Source: Clostridiales bacterium
Lineage (GTDB): Bacteria > Bacillota > Clostridia > Oscillospirales > Oscillospiraceae
Direction: 5' to 3'
Assembly: GCA_018374635.1 (NCBI GenBank)
Contig: JAHAEW010000078.1
Span: 1-16,144, forward strand
DNA length: 16,144 nucleotides
Under the pieces are notes generated by a model that was not told the origin of the DNA, ran no database searches, and saw only the letters and a program-made list of their open reading frames with translations. Both the position numbers and the translations under genes were made by a program. Positions 1 to 5,723 of the stretch are shown in pieces. Numbering within the stretch: position 1 is the stretch's first letter; every line of letters starts with the position of its first letter.

Positions 1-69
1 GGAAGTTAAGCTCACCTGCGCCGAAGATACTTGTCTGGAGACGGACCGGGAAAATAGGTAATGCCAACA
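1..69 (+). rRNA. rrf: 5S ribosomal RNA, 3' part
   Basis: The first bases match the conserved 3' half of bacterial 5S rRNA: the GGAAGTTAAGCTC segment, then the GATACTTG...CTGGAGAC loop-E and helix region, then GGGAAAATAGGTAATGCC near the 3' end. The gene runs off the left edge, so only about the last 70 of roughly 117 nucleotides are present. It is probably the last gene of an rrn operon transcribed rightward. The exact 3' end is uncertain by a few bases. Recognition is from memory of the family consensus. Confidence 0.88.
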
Positions 70-72
70 CAG

Positions 73-108
73 GGACGGACAGTCGATGAGACTGTCCGTC
101 CTTATTTC
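73..108 (+). terminator. Rho-independent terminator after 5S rRNA
   Basis: A perfect 12-bp stem (73-84 with 90-101, arm GGACGGACAGTC) closes a 5-base loop and is followed by TTATTTCT. It lies directly after the 5S rRNA and should end the rRNA transcript. The T tract is interrupted, so some read-through into the cupin gene is possible. Confidence 0.8.
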
Positions 109-131
109 TATATGCATTGGAGGAGAATAAG

Positions 132-461
132 ATGATTTTGAATTTTGATGCGATGGATTTGACTCTTTTGGAAAAGTTCTATGGCGGTGAGAAAGCCATT
201 CAGGCGAAAATGCATGTGGATGAGCACAATAAAATCATGCGCAGCGTGCTGGAGCCGGGCGCATCGGTGGGATATCACACCCATGAGACCAGCAGCGAGA
301 TTATCTATGTGCTCCAAGGCTCCGGAAAGGTTCTCTATGACAACGGAGAGGAGCGCGTGGAGGAAGGTGTGTGCCACTACTGCCCCAAAGGACATGCCCA
401 TAGTCTCATCAATGACGGCACAGAAAACCTAGTGTTCTTTGCGGTTGTTCCGAATCAATAA
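132..461 (+). CDS. Small single-domain cupin protein
   Basis: This 109-residue protein is a single cupin barrel. Both signature motifs are complete. Motif 1 runs from G43 to G63 with metal-ligand candidates H49, H51 and E56. Motif 2 runs from G79 to N94 with PKG at 85-87 and the fourth ligand H90. Such small cupins bind a divalent metal and may act as isomerases, dioxygenases or sugar-binding proteins; the substrate cannot be told from sequence. The ATG at 132 was chosen because GGAGGAG at 119-125 sits at ideal spacing; an in-frame TTG at 117 would lie before that site. No signal peptide is seen, so it is probably cytosolic. It begins about 60 bases after the 5S rRNA with no clear promoter of its own, and it ends at a hairpin shared with the convergent MATE gene. 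Confidence 0.9.
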   Translation: MILNFDAMDLTLLEKFYGGEKAIQAKMHVDEHNKIMRSVLEPGASVGYHTHETSSEIIYVLQGSGKVLYDNGEERVEEGVCHYCPKGHAHSLINDGTENLVFFAVVPNQ

Positions 462-463
462 AC

Positions 464-504
464 AAAACGGCTCTGCATGCTACCGAAAGATGCAGAGCCG
501 TTTT
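464..504. terminator. Bidirectional terminator between cupin and MATE genes
   Basis: A perfect 15-bp stem (464-478 with 490-504) begins with AAAA and ends with TTTT, so it reads as a terminator on both strands. It lies between the convergent cupin gene (stop at 461) and MATE gene (stop at 517-519). Confidence 0.88.
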
Positions 505-516
505 ATTTGGCTTAGG

Positions 517-1881
517 TCAGAGACGTTCTGCTGAAAAGCCGTATTTTTGGATCTGGCGGCGCATCCAGTTCCCGCGCACATAGTAGATGATAAACAGCAG
601 GGAAGTAATACTCCAGGTCATGGGATAGCTGAGCAGGAGGGTACCTAACGTGCGGTCCAGCGGGAGGACGGTAAAAATCCAGACCACACGCAGCACGCAG
701 ACGCCGCCGCAGGTGAGGAGCATGGGCTTCAAAGAGTCCCCAGTGCCGCGAATGGCGCCGGCCATGACCTCAACACAGATAAAGGTGAAATAGAAGGGTG
801 ACATCCGCCAGAGGATGAATGTACCGATATCGATGACCTGGGTATCTGTGGAAAACATACGCAGCAGGGGTTGGGCACCGAGGGCATAGAGTCCGCTGAC
901 CAGCAGTGCGGTGACCAGAGAGAGGAGCAGACAGACACGGACGCTTTTTCGGACCCGGTCATAGCGCTGAGCGCCAAAATTCTGCCCCACAAAGGTTGTA
1001 ATGGAGATGCCAAATGCACCGGAGATCATCCAATAGAAGGCATCCAGCTTGCAAAAGGCAGTCCATGCCGCCATGGTGTTCGTGCCAAAGGAATTGATGC
1101 AGGACTGGATGAGCATATTGGAAATGGTATACATATCGGACTGAAGGCCAGTAGGCAGGCCGATGCGGAGAATGGACTTCAAAATATCCGGATGGAACCG
1201 GATCTCCTTTCGTGCAATGCAGAAAATAGAATCCGGCCGGCAGAGGACCAGCATGACCAACACCGCGCTGACCATCTGTGAGAGTACCGTGGCAAGGGCT
1301 ACGCCCAGCACTTCCAGACCAAAGCCGACTACAAACACAAGATCCAGCACAATATTGGTCAAACAGGCGGCAATCAGAAAGTAGAGAGGCCGTTTCGTAT
1401 CGCCAATGGCCCGGAGGACGCTGGAACCCACGTTGTAGAGGAAGGAGGCGATGCTCCCTACAAAATAGATCCGCAGATAGATCAGGGAGTAATCCATCAC
1501 CTCAGCCGGCGTGCCCATGAGCACCATGGCCGGATAGGAGAGGGCGATCCCCAGGATCATGATCCCCAGACCTGCCGCGATCGCCAGGGCGAGGGCTGTA
1601 TGCACGGTGCGGCGGAGTTCCTGCATCTGTCGTGCGCCATAGTACTGCGCGACAATGACCGTAGCACCCGAGGAGAGTCCCACAAAGAGATTGACCAGAA
1701 AGTTGATGAGGACTGCGGCAGGACCACCTACGGCAGCCAGTGCCTCTGTCCCCACAAAATTACCCACAATGATGGCATCTACGGTGTTATACAGCTGCTG
1801 AAAGAATGTTCCCAATAAAATGGGAAAGAAGAATGAGAGAAGATGCCTCCAGATTGGCCCTTCTGTAATCCGACTTTGCAA
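517..1881 (-). CDS. MATE family multidrug/cation antiporter
   Basis: The protein is about 454 residues with some 12 hydrophobic helices in two halves. Its N-terminus has the MATE pattern TEGPIWRHLLSFFFPILLG followed by QQLYNTVDAIIVGNFVG, and the second half repeats the fold with a GAFGISITTFVGQNFGA segment. MATE proteins in the cytoplasmic membrane export drugs or cationic metabolites in exchange for Na+ or H+. The start is ambiguous. A TTG at 1881 is preceded by AAGGAGAGG at good spacing, whereas an in-frame ATG at 1899 (460 residues) has no clear ribosome site. I favour the TTG. The length is normal for the family. It is transcribed alone, with a promoter near 1938-1967 and a shared terminator at its end. 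The exported substrate is unknown. Confidence 0.93.
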   Translation of the reverse strand: MQSRITEGPIWRHLLSFFFPILLGTFFQQLYNTVDAIIVGNFVGTEALAAVGGPAAVLINFLVNLFVGLSSGATVIVAQYYGARQMQELRRTVHTALALAIAAGLGIMILGIALSYPAMVLMGTPAEVMDYSLIYLRIYFVGSIASFLYNVGSSVLRAIGDTKRPLYFLIAACLTNIVLDLVFVVGFGLEVLGVALATVLSQMVSAVLVMLVLCRPDSIFCIARKEIRFHPDILKSILRIGLPTGLQSDMYTISNMLIQSCINSFGTNTMAAWTAFCKLDAFYWMISGAFGISITTFVGQNFGAQRYDRVRKSVRVCLLLSLVTALLVSGLYALGAQPLLRMFSTDTQVIDIGTFILWRMSPFYFTFICVEVMAGAIRGTGDSLKPMLLTCGGVCVLRVVWIFTVLPLDRTLGTLLLSYPMTWSITSLLFIIYYVRGNWMRRQIQKYGFSAERL

Positions 1882-1937
1882 ATCTACCTCTCCTTCCATA
1901 CTGGCGGACAATAATAAAAATACACCATTCTAAACAC

Positions 1938-1967
1938 AGCATAAAACAAAAACCGGGGATAAGTCAA
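1938..1967 (-). promoter_or_regulatory. Candidate promoter of the MATE gene
   Basis: On the - strand a -35 TTGACT (1967-1962) is followed after 18 bases by a -10 TATGCT (1943-1938). It lies about 60 bases upstream of the MATE start and points away from the ATPase promoter. This is a consensus match only. Confidence 0.5.
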
Positions 1968-1976
1968 TACTATCCG

Positions 1977-2005
1977 TTGACAGCGTGGTGGGAAGCGCCT
2001 AAAAT
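1977..2005 (+). promoter_or_regulatory. Sigma-A promoter of the AAA+ ATPase gene
   Basis: A perfect -35 TTGACA (1977-1982), a 17-base spacer and a -10 TAAAAT (2000-2005) precede the ATPase gene by about 85 bases. The -35 lies about 10 bases from the -35 of the divergent MATE promoter, so the two may compete or share a regulator. Confidence 0.8.
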
Positions 2006-2091
2006 GAACTTTGCAACACTTCAGCGATAGAAACGTAAAACAGGCCGTATGGCAAGGTATTCTGCCGGTGTAGGTAAAGGAGAGAGAGAAA

Positions 2092-3291
2092 ATGGAACTG
2101 GATCTGCTGCGCTGCTCCCTGTGGGGCGTAGCGGCTTATAAGCACCTGATGGATGAGCCGGTGATGCAGTTGGTGATGTCCATGCTGGACGCGCTGTATG
2201 ACGGGAATGGTGAAGCGGCGGTAGAACGCTATACCCGCCTCTTTTATACGCTCTGGCAGACAGGGAAGCAGGGACTCTCCGACTGGCTCCATGATGCATT
2301 GCGCTATCAGGAGTCTCCCTATGCCTGGCAGGTGGAGCGGGAGGAGCGGGACCCTGTGCTGGAGTCTGCCGCCCAGCGGGACATTCAGACGCTGGCATAT
2401 TTGGCGGAGTTGGACTGTGAGACCGTGATCCGCGCAATCAGCACCTGCGTCTCAGCTGATTTTGCTCCGGTTTTGGAGGGCCTGCCCCGCTGGAGGTGCA
2501 GCGCGCCCTTTGACGCGGAATCCCTCAAGGCCTTCTACCGTGCCCATGGATCAGGACAATTTGCCCAGTACCGCGCCTTCTTGTGGGAGGATGGAAAGCT
2601 GTGGCCGGTACAGGAGCCGGACAGCCATACGCCCGAGGAGATGATGGGATACGAGCGTCAGCGGGACCAGGTCATCGCCAATACCCGCGCCATGCTGGAG
2701 GGTAATCAGGTGAACAATGTCCTGCTCTATGGGGAGAGCGGTACAGGAAAATCCGCCACGGTAAAATCCCTCCTCTCCATTCCTGGATTTGAGGATCTTC
2801 GTCTGATCGAAGTCCAGAAGGAGGAAGTTTCCACACTGCCCGACCTGATCCGTATGTTGGGAGGCCGCCGGCGGAAGTTCATCCTGTTTATCGATGATCT
2901 GGCCTTTGACCAGGACGACCGGACCTATTCCGTCCTGAAGACCATTCTGGAGGGAGGACTGGAGCGCCGTCCCGCCAATGTGGCCATCTATGCCACGTCC
3001 AACCGGCGCCACCTGGTCCGTCAGACCTTCAGCGACCGGGCCGGGGATGAGGTGGATGCATCGGAGACCATTCAGGAGAAAACCTCTCTGGCCGAGCGCT
3101 TTGGCCTGCGCATCCCCTATCTGGCCATGGGCAAGAAGGAGTATCTGGAGATGGTGGACCGGATGGCAGAGTATTATGGGATCAACATGGAGCGTGAAGC
3201 GCTCCACGCCGAGGCGGTCAAATGGGAGATGCACCATCCGGGCCGCACGCCCCGGGTGGTCCGTCAGTTTATTGCCAGCCTGCGGGTTTAA
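2092..3291 (+). CDS. DUF815-type AAA+ ATPase
   Basis: This 399-residue protein has an alpha-helical N-terminal half (about 1-190) and an ATPase core (about 190-399). Walker A is GESGTGKS at 214-221, Walker B is ILFIDD at 264-269, and a sensor-1-like ATSN lies in the strand near residue 303. The arrangement of Walker B, ATSNRRHLV and a C-terminal RVVRQFI helix resembles the DUF815/COG2607 family, predicted cytosolic P-loop ATPases without an assigned function. The start ATG follows AAAGGAGAG at 2076-2084. The gene has its own promoter and terminator, so it is probably monocistronic, and its neighbours give no clue to the substrate. The N-terminal half has no obvious domain and may bind the partner. 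Confidence 0.9.
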   Translation: MELDLLRCSLWGVAAYKHLMDEPVMQLVMSMLDALYDGNGEAAVERYTRLFYTLWQTGKQGLSDWLHDALRYQESPYAWQVEREERDPVLESAAQRDIQTLAYLAELDCETVIRAISTCVSADFAPVLEGLPRWRCSAPFDAESLKAFYRAHGSGQFAQYRAFLWEDGKLWPVQEPDSHTPEEMMGYERQRDQVIANTRAMLEGNQVNNVLLYGESGTGKSATVKSLLSIPGFEDLRLIEVQKEEVSTLPDLIRMLGGRRRKFILFIDDLAFDQDDRTYSVLKTILEGGLERRPANVAIYATSNRRHLVRQTFSDRAGDEVDASETIQEKTSLAERFGLRIPYLAMGKKEYLEMVDRMAEYYGINMEREALHAEAVKWEMHHPGRTPRVVRQFIASLRV

Positions 3292-3297
3292 ACCAGC

Positions 3298-3328
3298 AAA
3301 AAAGAGCAGCAATTTGCTGCTCTTTTTT
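3298..3328. terminator. Bidirectional terminator between ATPase and ZIP genes
   Basis: A 14-bp stem (3298-3311 with 3315-3328) starts with six A and ends with six T around the core GAGCAGCA. It serves the ATPase gene on + and the ZIP gene on -. Confidence 0.88.
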
Positions 3329-3356
3329 ATTGGCTCGATCGGATGGGAAGAACGGA

Positions 3357-4151
3357 TCAGCCGAGGGCAACGTCCAGGACCATCATGACCAGAAAGCCGC
3401 CCAGTACGCCCAAGGTCCCCAGATTGGAATGTTCGCCCAAGTGGGCCTCCGGAATCAGCTCTTCAACGACCACGTACACCATGGCGCCGGCGGCAAAGGA
3501 GAGAAGCCAGGGCATCAGCGGACCGATCTGTGGGGCGACCAGTACGGTCAGGATACCAAAGATGGGTTCCACAATACCGGAGAGACTGCCGCAGAGAAAG
3601 GCCTTCCAGCGGGGCATTCCCTCCTCCCGCAGGGGGATGGAGATAGCCGCGCCCTCAGGGAAGTTCTGGATTCCGATTCCAATCGCGAGGGCCATAGCAG
3701 AGGTATACAGCGAGCCCTCTCCACCGTGCTGTGCGGCCAAGGCAAAAGAGAGGCCGACCGCCATCCCCTCCGGGATATTGTGCAGGGTCACGGCAAAGAC
3801 GAGGAGCGTGGTCCGCTTCAGACTGCTTGTGATTCCCTCAGGCTGTCTGGCGTCTGGATGGAGATGAGGGAGAAGTCCGTCCAGCAGGAGGAGAAAAAGG
3901 GCGCCCAGCAGAAAGCCGCCAGCAGCGGGCAGGTATCCAGGGGTCCCCGCCGCCTCCGCCTCTTCGATCGCGGGGATGAGCAGGGACCAGACAGAGGCAG
4001 CAATCATAACGCCCGCCGCAAACCCGAGAAACAGCTTTTGGGCTGTGGCAGAGCTGCGTCCGCGAAAGAGAAAGACCAATGCCGCGCCAAGGGACGTCAT
4101 CAAAAAGGTGAAACCCGTGCCGGCAGCGGCCCAGGAAAGAGGTCCTAGCAT
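3357..4151 (-). CDS. ZIP family metal transporter (GufA/ZIP11-like)
   Basis: The 264-residue protein has about eight membrane helices. The metal site typical of ZIP transporters is visible as HNIPEG at 124-129, followed by QNFPEG at 162-167. Gln in place of His in the second motif is typical of the GufA/ZIP11 branch, as far as I recall. A His-containing loop (LLPHLHPD, about 93-100) lies between helices 3 and 4, where ZIP proteins usually carry metal-binding histidines. Family members move Zn2+, Fe2+ or Mn2+ into the cytosol. The ATG at 4151 follows AGGAGG at good spacing. The gene sits just downstream of a DtxR/MntR-type regulator, and a palindrome resembling a DtxR-type operator lies between its promoter and start, so metal-dependent repression is likely. 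Confidence 0.93.
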   Translation of the reverse strand: MLGPLSWAAAGTGFTFLMTSLGAALVFLFRGRSSATAQKLFLGFAAGVMIAASVWSLLIPAIEEAEAAGTPGYLPAAGGFLLGALFLLLLDGLLPHLHPDARQPEGITSSLKRTTLLVFAVTLHNIPEGMAVGLSFALAAQHGGEGSLYTSAMALAIGIGIQNFPEGAAISIPLREEGMPRWKAFLCGSLSGIVEPIFGILTVLVAPQIGPLMPWLLSFAAGAMVYVVVEELIPEAHLGEHSNLGTLGVLGGFLVMMVLDVALG

Positions 4152-4168
4152 ATCATATCCTCCTGATT

Positions 4169-4184
4169 GTTAGTTGATGCTAAC
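4169..4184 (-). promoter_or_regulatory. Candidate DtxR/MntR-type operator
   Basis: The inverted repeat GTTAG-N6-CTAAC lies downstream of the ZIP promoter -10 (4201-4196) and before the ribosome site, about where transcription would start. The TTAG...CTAA arms resemble DtxR/IdeR boxes (TTAGG...CCTAA). A DtxR-family gene lies immediately upstream. A repressor bound here would block ZIP transcription. The match to a known box is by eye. Confidence 0.6.
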
Positions 4185-4195
4185 CTTGTGCGTCC

Positions 4196-4224
4196 AGTAT
4201 ACAGGAAAAAGCCGGGGAAATCAA
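4196..4224 (-). promoter_or_regulatory. Promoter of the ZIP gene
   Basis: On the - strand the -35 TTGATT (4224-4219) and -10 TATACT (4201-4196) are separated by exactly 17 bases. The -35 hexamer is also the 6-base loop of the regulator's terminator and overlaps the regulator's TGA stop codon (4223-4221). Confidence 0.65.
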
Positions 4225-4232
4225 TCCCCGGC
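4206..4232 (-). terminator. Terminator of the DtxR-type regulator gene
   Basis: An 8-bp GC-rich stem (4232-4225 with 4218-4211, arm GCCGGGGA) with a 6-base loop is followed on the - strand by five T (4210-4206). The upstream arm lies in the last codons of the regulator and the loop contains its stop codon. Confidence 0.75.
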
Positions 4233-4592
4233 CCGCTGAATATGTTCTTTGATTTTTTGAAAGGTCTCAGCGCTCAGATCGTGCTCGATACGGCAGGCAT
4301 CCGCCGCCGCGGTCTCCGGACTGACGCCAAGCCGTGTTAACCACTCGGTGAGAAGCTGGTGCCGTTCATAGATGGTACTGGCAATGGTACGGCCCTGGTC
4401 TGTCAGCTCAATAAAGCCCTCTTTATCCATAGAGATGTATCCGTTTTCACGCAGCAGACTCATAGCGCGGCTGACGCTTGGCTTGGAAAAGTTCATATGA
4501 CGGACAATGTCAATGGAGCGGACCATACCGCGCTCTTCTTTCAGCATCAGAATGGTTTCCAGATAATTTTCGGCCGATTCCTGGATTTTCAT
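4221..4592 (-). CDS. DtxR/MntR-family metal-dependent repressor
   Basis: The 123-residue protein has an N-terminal winged helix (about 5-65; recognition helix near FSKPSVSRAMSLL, 35-47) and a dimerisation domain (about 66-120). It lacks the C-terminal SH3-like domain, as in MntR. Aligned by eye with B. subtilis MntR and DtxR, the metal-site positions are N9, E12, H78, C100, E103 and H104. The CRIEH segment (100-104) resembles DtxR, with Cys where MntR has Glu. N9 replaces the Asp of MntR and the Met of DtxR. The metal is therefore not predictable; Fe, Mn or Zn are all possible. ATG 4592 was chosen because GAGGAGG precedes it at about 8 bases; an open frame extends upstream without a ribosome site. 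It probably represses the ZIP gene just downstream. Confidence 0.93.
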   Translation of the reverse strand: MKIQESAENYLETILMLKEERGMVRSIDIVRHMNFSKPSVSRAMSLLRENGYISMDKEGFIELTDQGRTIASTIYERHQLLTEWLTRLGVSPETAAADACRIEHDLSAETFQKIKEHIQRAGD

Positions 4593-4658
4593 GAAGGTGC
4601 CTCCTCTTCGCCGGAAAGACCTGTGAAGTGTACAAATCAAAACCGGAAATTACTTTTT

Positions 4659-4687
4659 ATTTTATCATAAAAAGCACATCGATACAA
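4659..4687 (-). promoter_or_regulatory. Promoter of the DtxR-type regulator gene
   Basis: On the - strand the -35 TTGTAT (4687-4682), a 17-base spacer and the -10 TAAAAT (4664-4659) lie about 67 bases before the regulator ATG. The 24-bp tandem repeat ends just upstream of the -35. Confidence 0.6.
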
Positions 4688-4691
4688 GAGA

Positions 4692-4739
4692 CGAGATGTT
4701 TTCCTTCCATTCGCACGAGATGTTTTCCTTCCATTCGCA
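4692..4739. repeat. Two-copy perfect 24-bp tandem repeat
   Basis: The unit CGAGATGTTTTCCTTCCATT plus CGCA occurs twice without change at 4692-4715 and 4716-4739. A degenerate third start (ATGGATGTTTTT) follows from 4740. The array lies immediately upstream of the regulator's -35 element. On the - strand one frame through it repeats MEGKHLVR/S, but that 25-residue frame (4734-4657) has no ribosome site and overlaps the promoter, so I treat the repeat as DNA-level. Confidence 0.9.
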
Positions 4740-4803
4740 ATGGATGTTTTTCAAAAACAGCTCACAAAGGAAAACGCCAGGGATGCCCCTGCTGCGGGGA
4801 CAC

Positions 4804-4902
4804 CTATTTCTTTGGCGCGCCTGAAGATCCGGAATGGATGGGGGCGGGCGGGACGGGAGGCGGATTCCAGCGCAGACCGACCCAACAGGTGGGGGATGCC
4901 AT
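4804..4902 (-). CDS. Possible 32-residue proline-rich small protein
   Basis: An ATG at 4902 is preceded on the - strand by AAAGGAGGT at good spacing, among the best ribosome sites in the window. The frame runs 32 codons to TAG (4806-4804). The peptide has an N-terminal part with Cys6 and Trp7, the segment WNPPPVPPAP, and a small polar SGSSGAPKK tail. I do not recognise a family. No membrane segment or signal peptide is seen and no modification enzymes lie nearby. A short hairpin follows at about 4777-4790. Transcription would need a promoter between 4903 and 5015; TAGAAT and TATACA hexamers occur near 4930-4945 but lack a good -35. This could be a small protein, a leader peptide or chance. 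Confidence 0.42.
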   Translation of the reverse strand: MASPTCWVGLRWNPPPVPPAPIHSGSSGAPKK

Positions 4903-5015
4903 AGGGAGACCTCCTTTCCAAATTCTGTATAGGATATTCTATGCTGGGACAGATTGTCTCAGACCGGAAGCGGTGCTGCACCTGGGAAAAGAAGAAAGAA
5001 ATCTGCTTCAAATAG

Positions 5016-5054
5016 AATACGCCCCCACGGCTGTCCGATCCGTGCGGGCGTATT
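5016..5054 (-). terminator. Terminator of the flavodoxin-type gene
   Basis: A 15-bp stem with one mismatch (5016-5030 with 5040-5054; arms AATACGCCC.../...GGGCGTATT) lies 17 bases after the stop codon at 5071 on the - strand. A and T tracts flank the GC core on both sides. Confidence 0.8.
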
Positions 5055-5070
5055 TGTGCTTGGAAGGAAA

Positions 5071-5562
5071 TCAGACTCCAAAGAGCTCTAGCGCCTTGGA
5101 GGCCATGCGCGTGCCGTAGGCCCGGAAGGTGGGGGCGTATTTGGCCAGGTCATCGCTGATGGCCACTGGGCCCAGATGAATGTAGGGCTTGCCCCAGGAG
5201 CCTCCTCCCGAGTAGACCAGCATGCCCCGTACCATGAAGTGGGTCAGGATACCCTGCACCGCCATGTCGCCGCCGCCGTGGACATAGTCCGCGGTGGCAA
5301 AGGCGCCGCCCAGCTTGCCGGCCAGGCCGTATTTGCCGCTCTCGGTGTCCAGCCAGGTCTTGACCGGACCGGCCATACAGGCCAGATAGGAGGGTGTGCC
5401 CAGTACCACGCAAGAACTCTCCCGGAGAAAGTCCGCATCGACAGCGTCCAAGGGAAAGGCCCGGGCCTGAGCACCTTCCACGGTATTCATGCCGGATACG
5501 ATCTCTTCGGCCATGTCCCGGGTGTGTCCGGAGCGGGAAAAATAGAGTACGGATAGTTTCAT
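5071..5562 (-). CDS. Flavodoxin-fold FMN-binding protein / NAD(P)H-dependent FMN reductase-like
   Basis: The 163-residue protein has a flavodoxin-like fold. The first strand MKLSVLYFS leads into a phosphate loop SRSGHT at 9-14. GTPSYLACMAGPVKTWLD from residue 55 matches the second FMN-contact loop of the WrbA/NADPH-dependent FMN reductase group. GGAFATADYVHGGGD supplies the third strand and loop. It probably binds FMN and transfers electrons to a quinone or other acceptor in the cytosol; the partner is unknown. The start MKLSVLYF fits the family and follows AGAAGG; the open frame extends upstream without homology. It is transcribed away from the nuclease-helicase gene from promoters between them, and a terminator follows. 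Confidence 0.88.
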   Translation of the reverse strand: MKLSVLYFSRSGHTRDMAEEIVSGMNTVEGAQARAFPLDAVDADFLRESSCVVLGTPSYLACMAGPVKTWLDTESGKYGLAGKLGGAFATADYVHGGGDMAVQGILTHFMVRGMLVYSGGGSWGKPYIHLGPVAISDDLAKYAPTFRAYGTRMASKALELFGV

Positions 5563-5598
5563 GCCAAACTGCCTTCTGTGTTTTGTATCTGTAACGAC

Positions 5599-5627
5599 AT
5601 TATAAAACCCTCCGGCGGGAAAGACAA
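5599..5627 (-). promoter_or_regulatory. Promoter of the flavodoxin-type gene
   Basis: On the - strand TTGTCT (5627-5622), a 17-base spacer and a perfect TATAAT (5604-5599) lie about 37 bases before the ATG at 5562. Confidence 0.75.
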
Positions 5628-5631
5628 GGCC

Positions 5632-5660
5632 TTGCACAGAAGCGGAAAACGTACTATCAT
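5632..5660 (+). promoter_or_regulatory. Promoter of the nuclease-helicase gene
   Basis: TTGCAC (5632-5637), a 17-base spacer and TATCAT (5655-5660) lie about 64 bases before the ATG at 5724. The -35 is only a few bases from the -35 of the divergent flavodoxin promoter. Confidence 0.6.
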
Positions 5661-5723
5661 GGAACAGACGACAGGAAACCGGGGCGGGAAAGGCGCGTCG
5701 GACGGAGAAAGAGGGGAAGATAT

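Noticed and set aside
4657..4734. 25-residue repeat peptide (MEGKHLVR/S) on -
   Set aside because: There is no ribosome site before its ATG, and its 3' half is the regulator's promoter, so a coding role is unlikely.
4692..4739. Possible CRISPR array
   Set aside because: The two 24-bp units are directly adjacent with no spacers, and no cas genes are seen.
4628..5119. 163-codon open frame on + across the 4593-5070 gap
   Set aside because: It covers the regulator promoter, the tandem repeat and a terminator, and has no ribosome site or family features.
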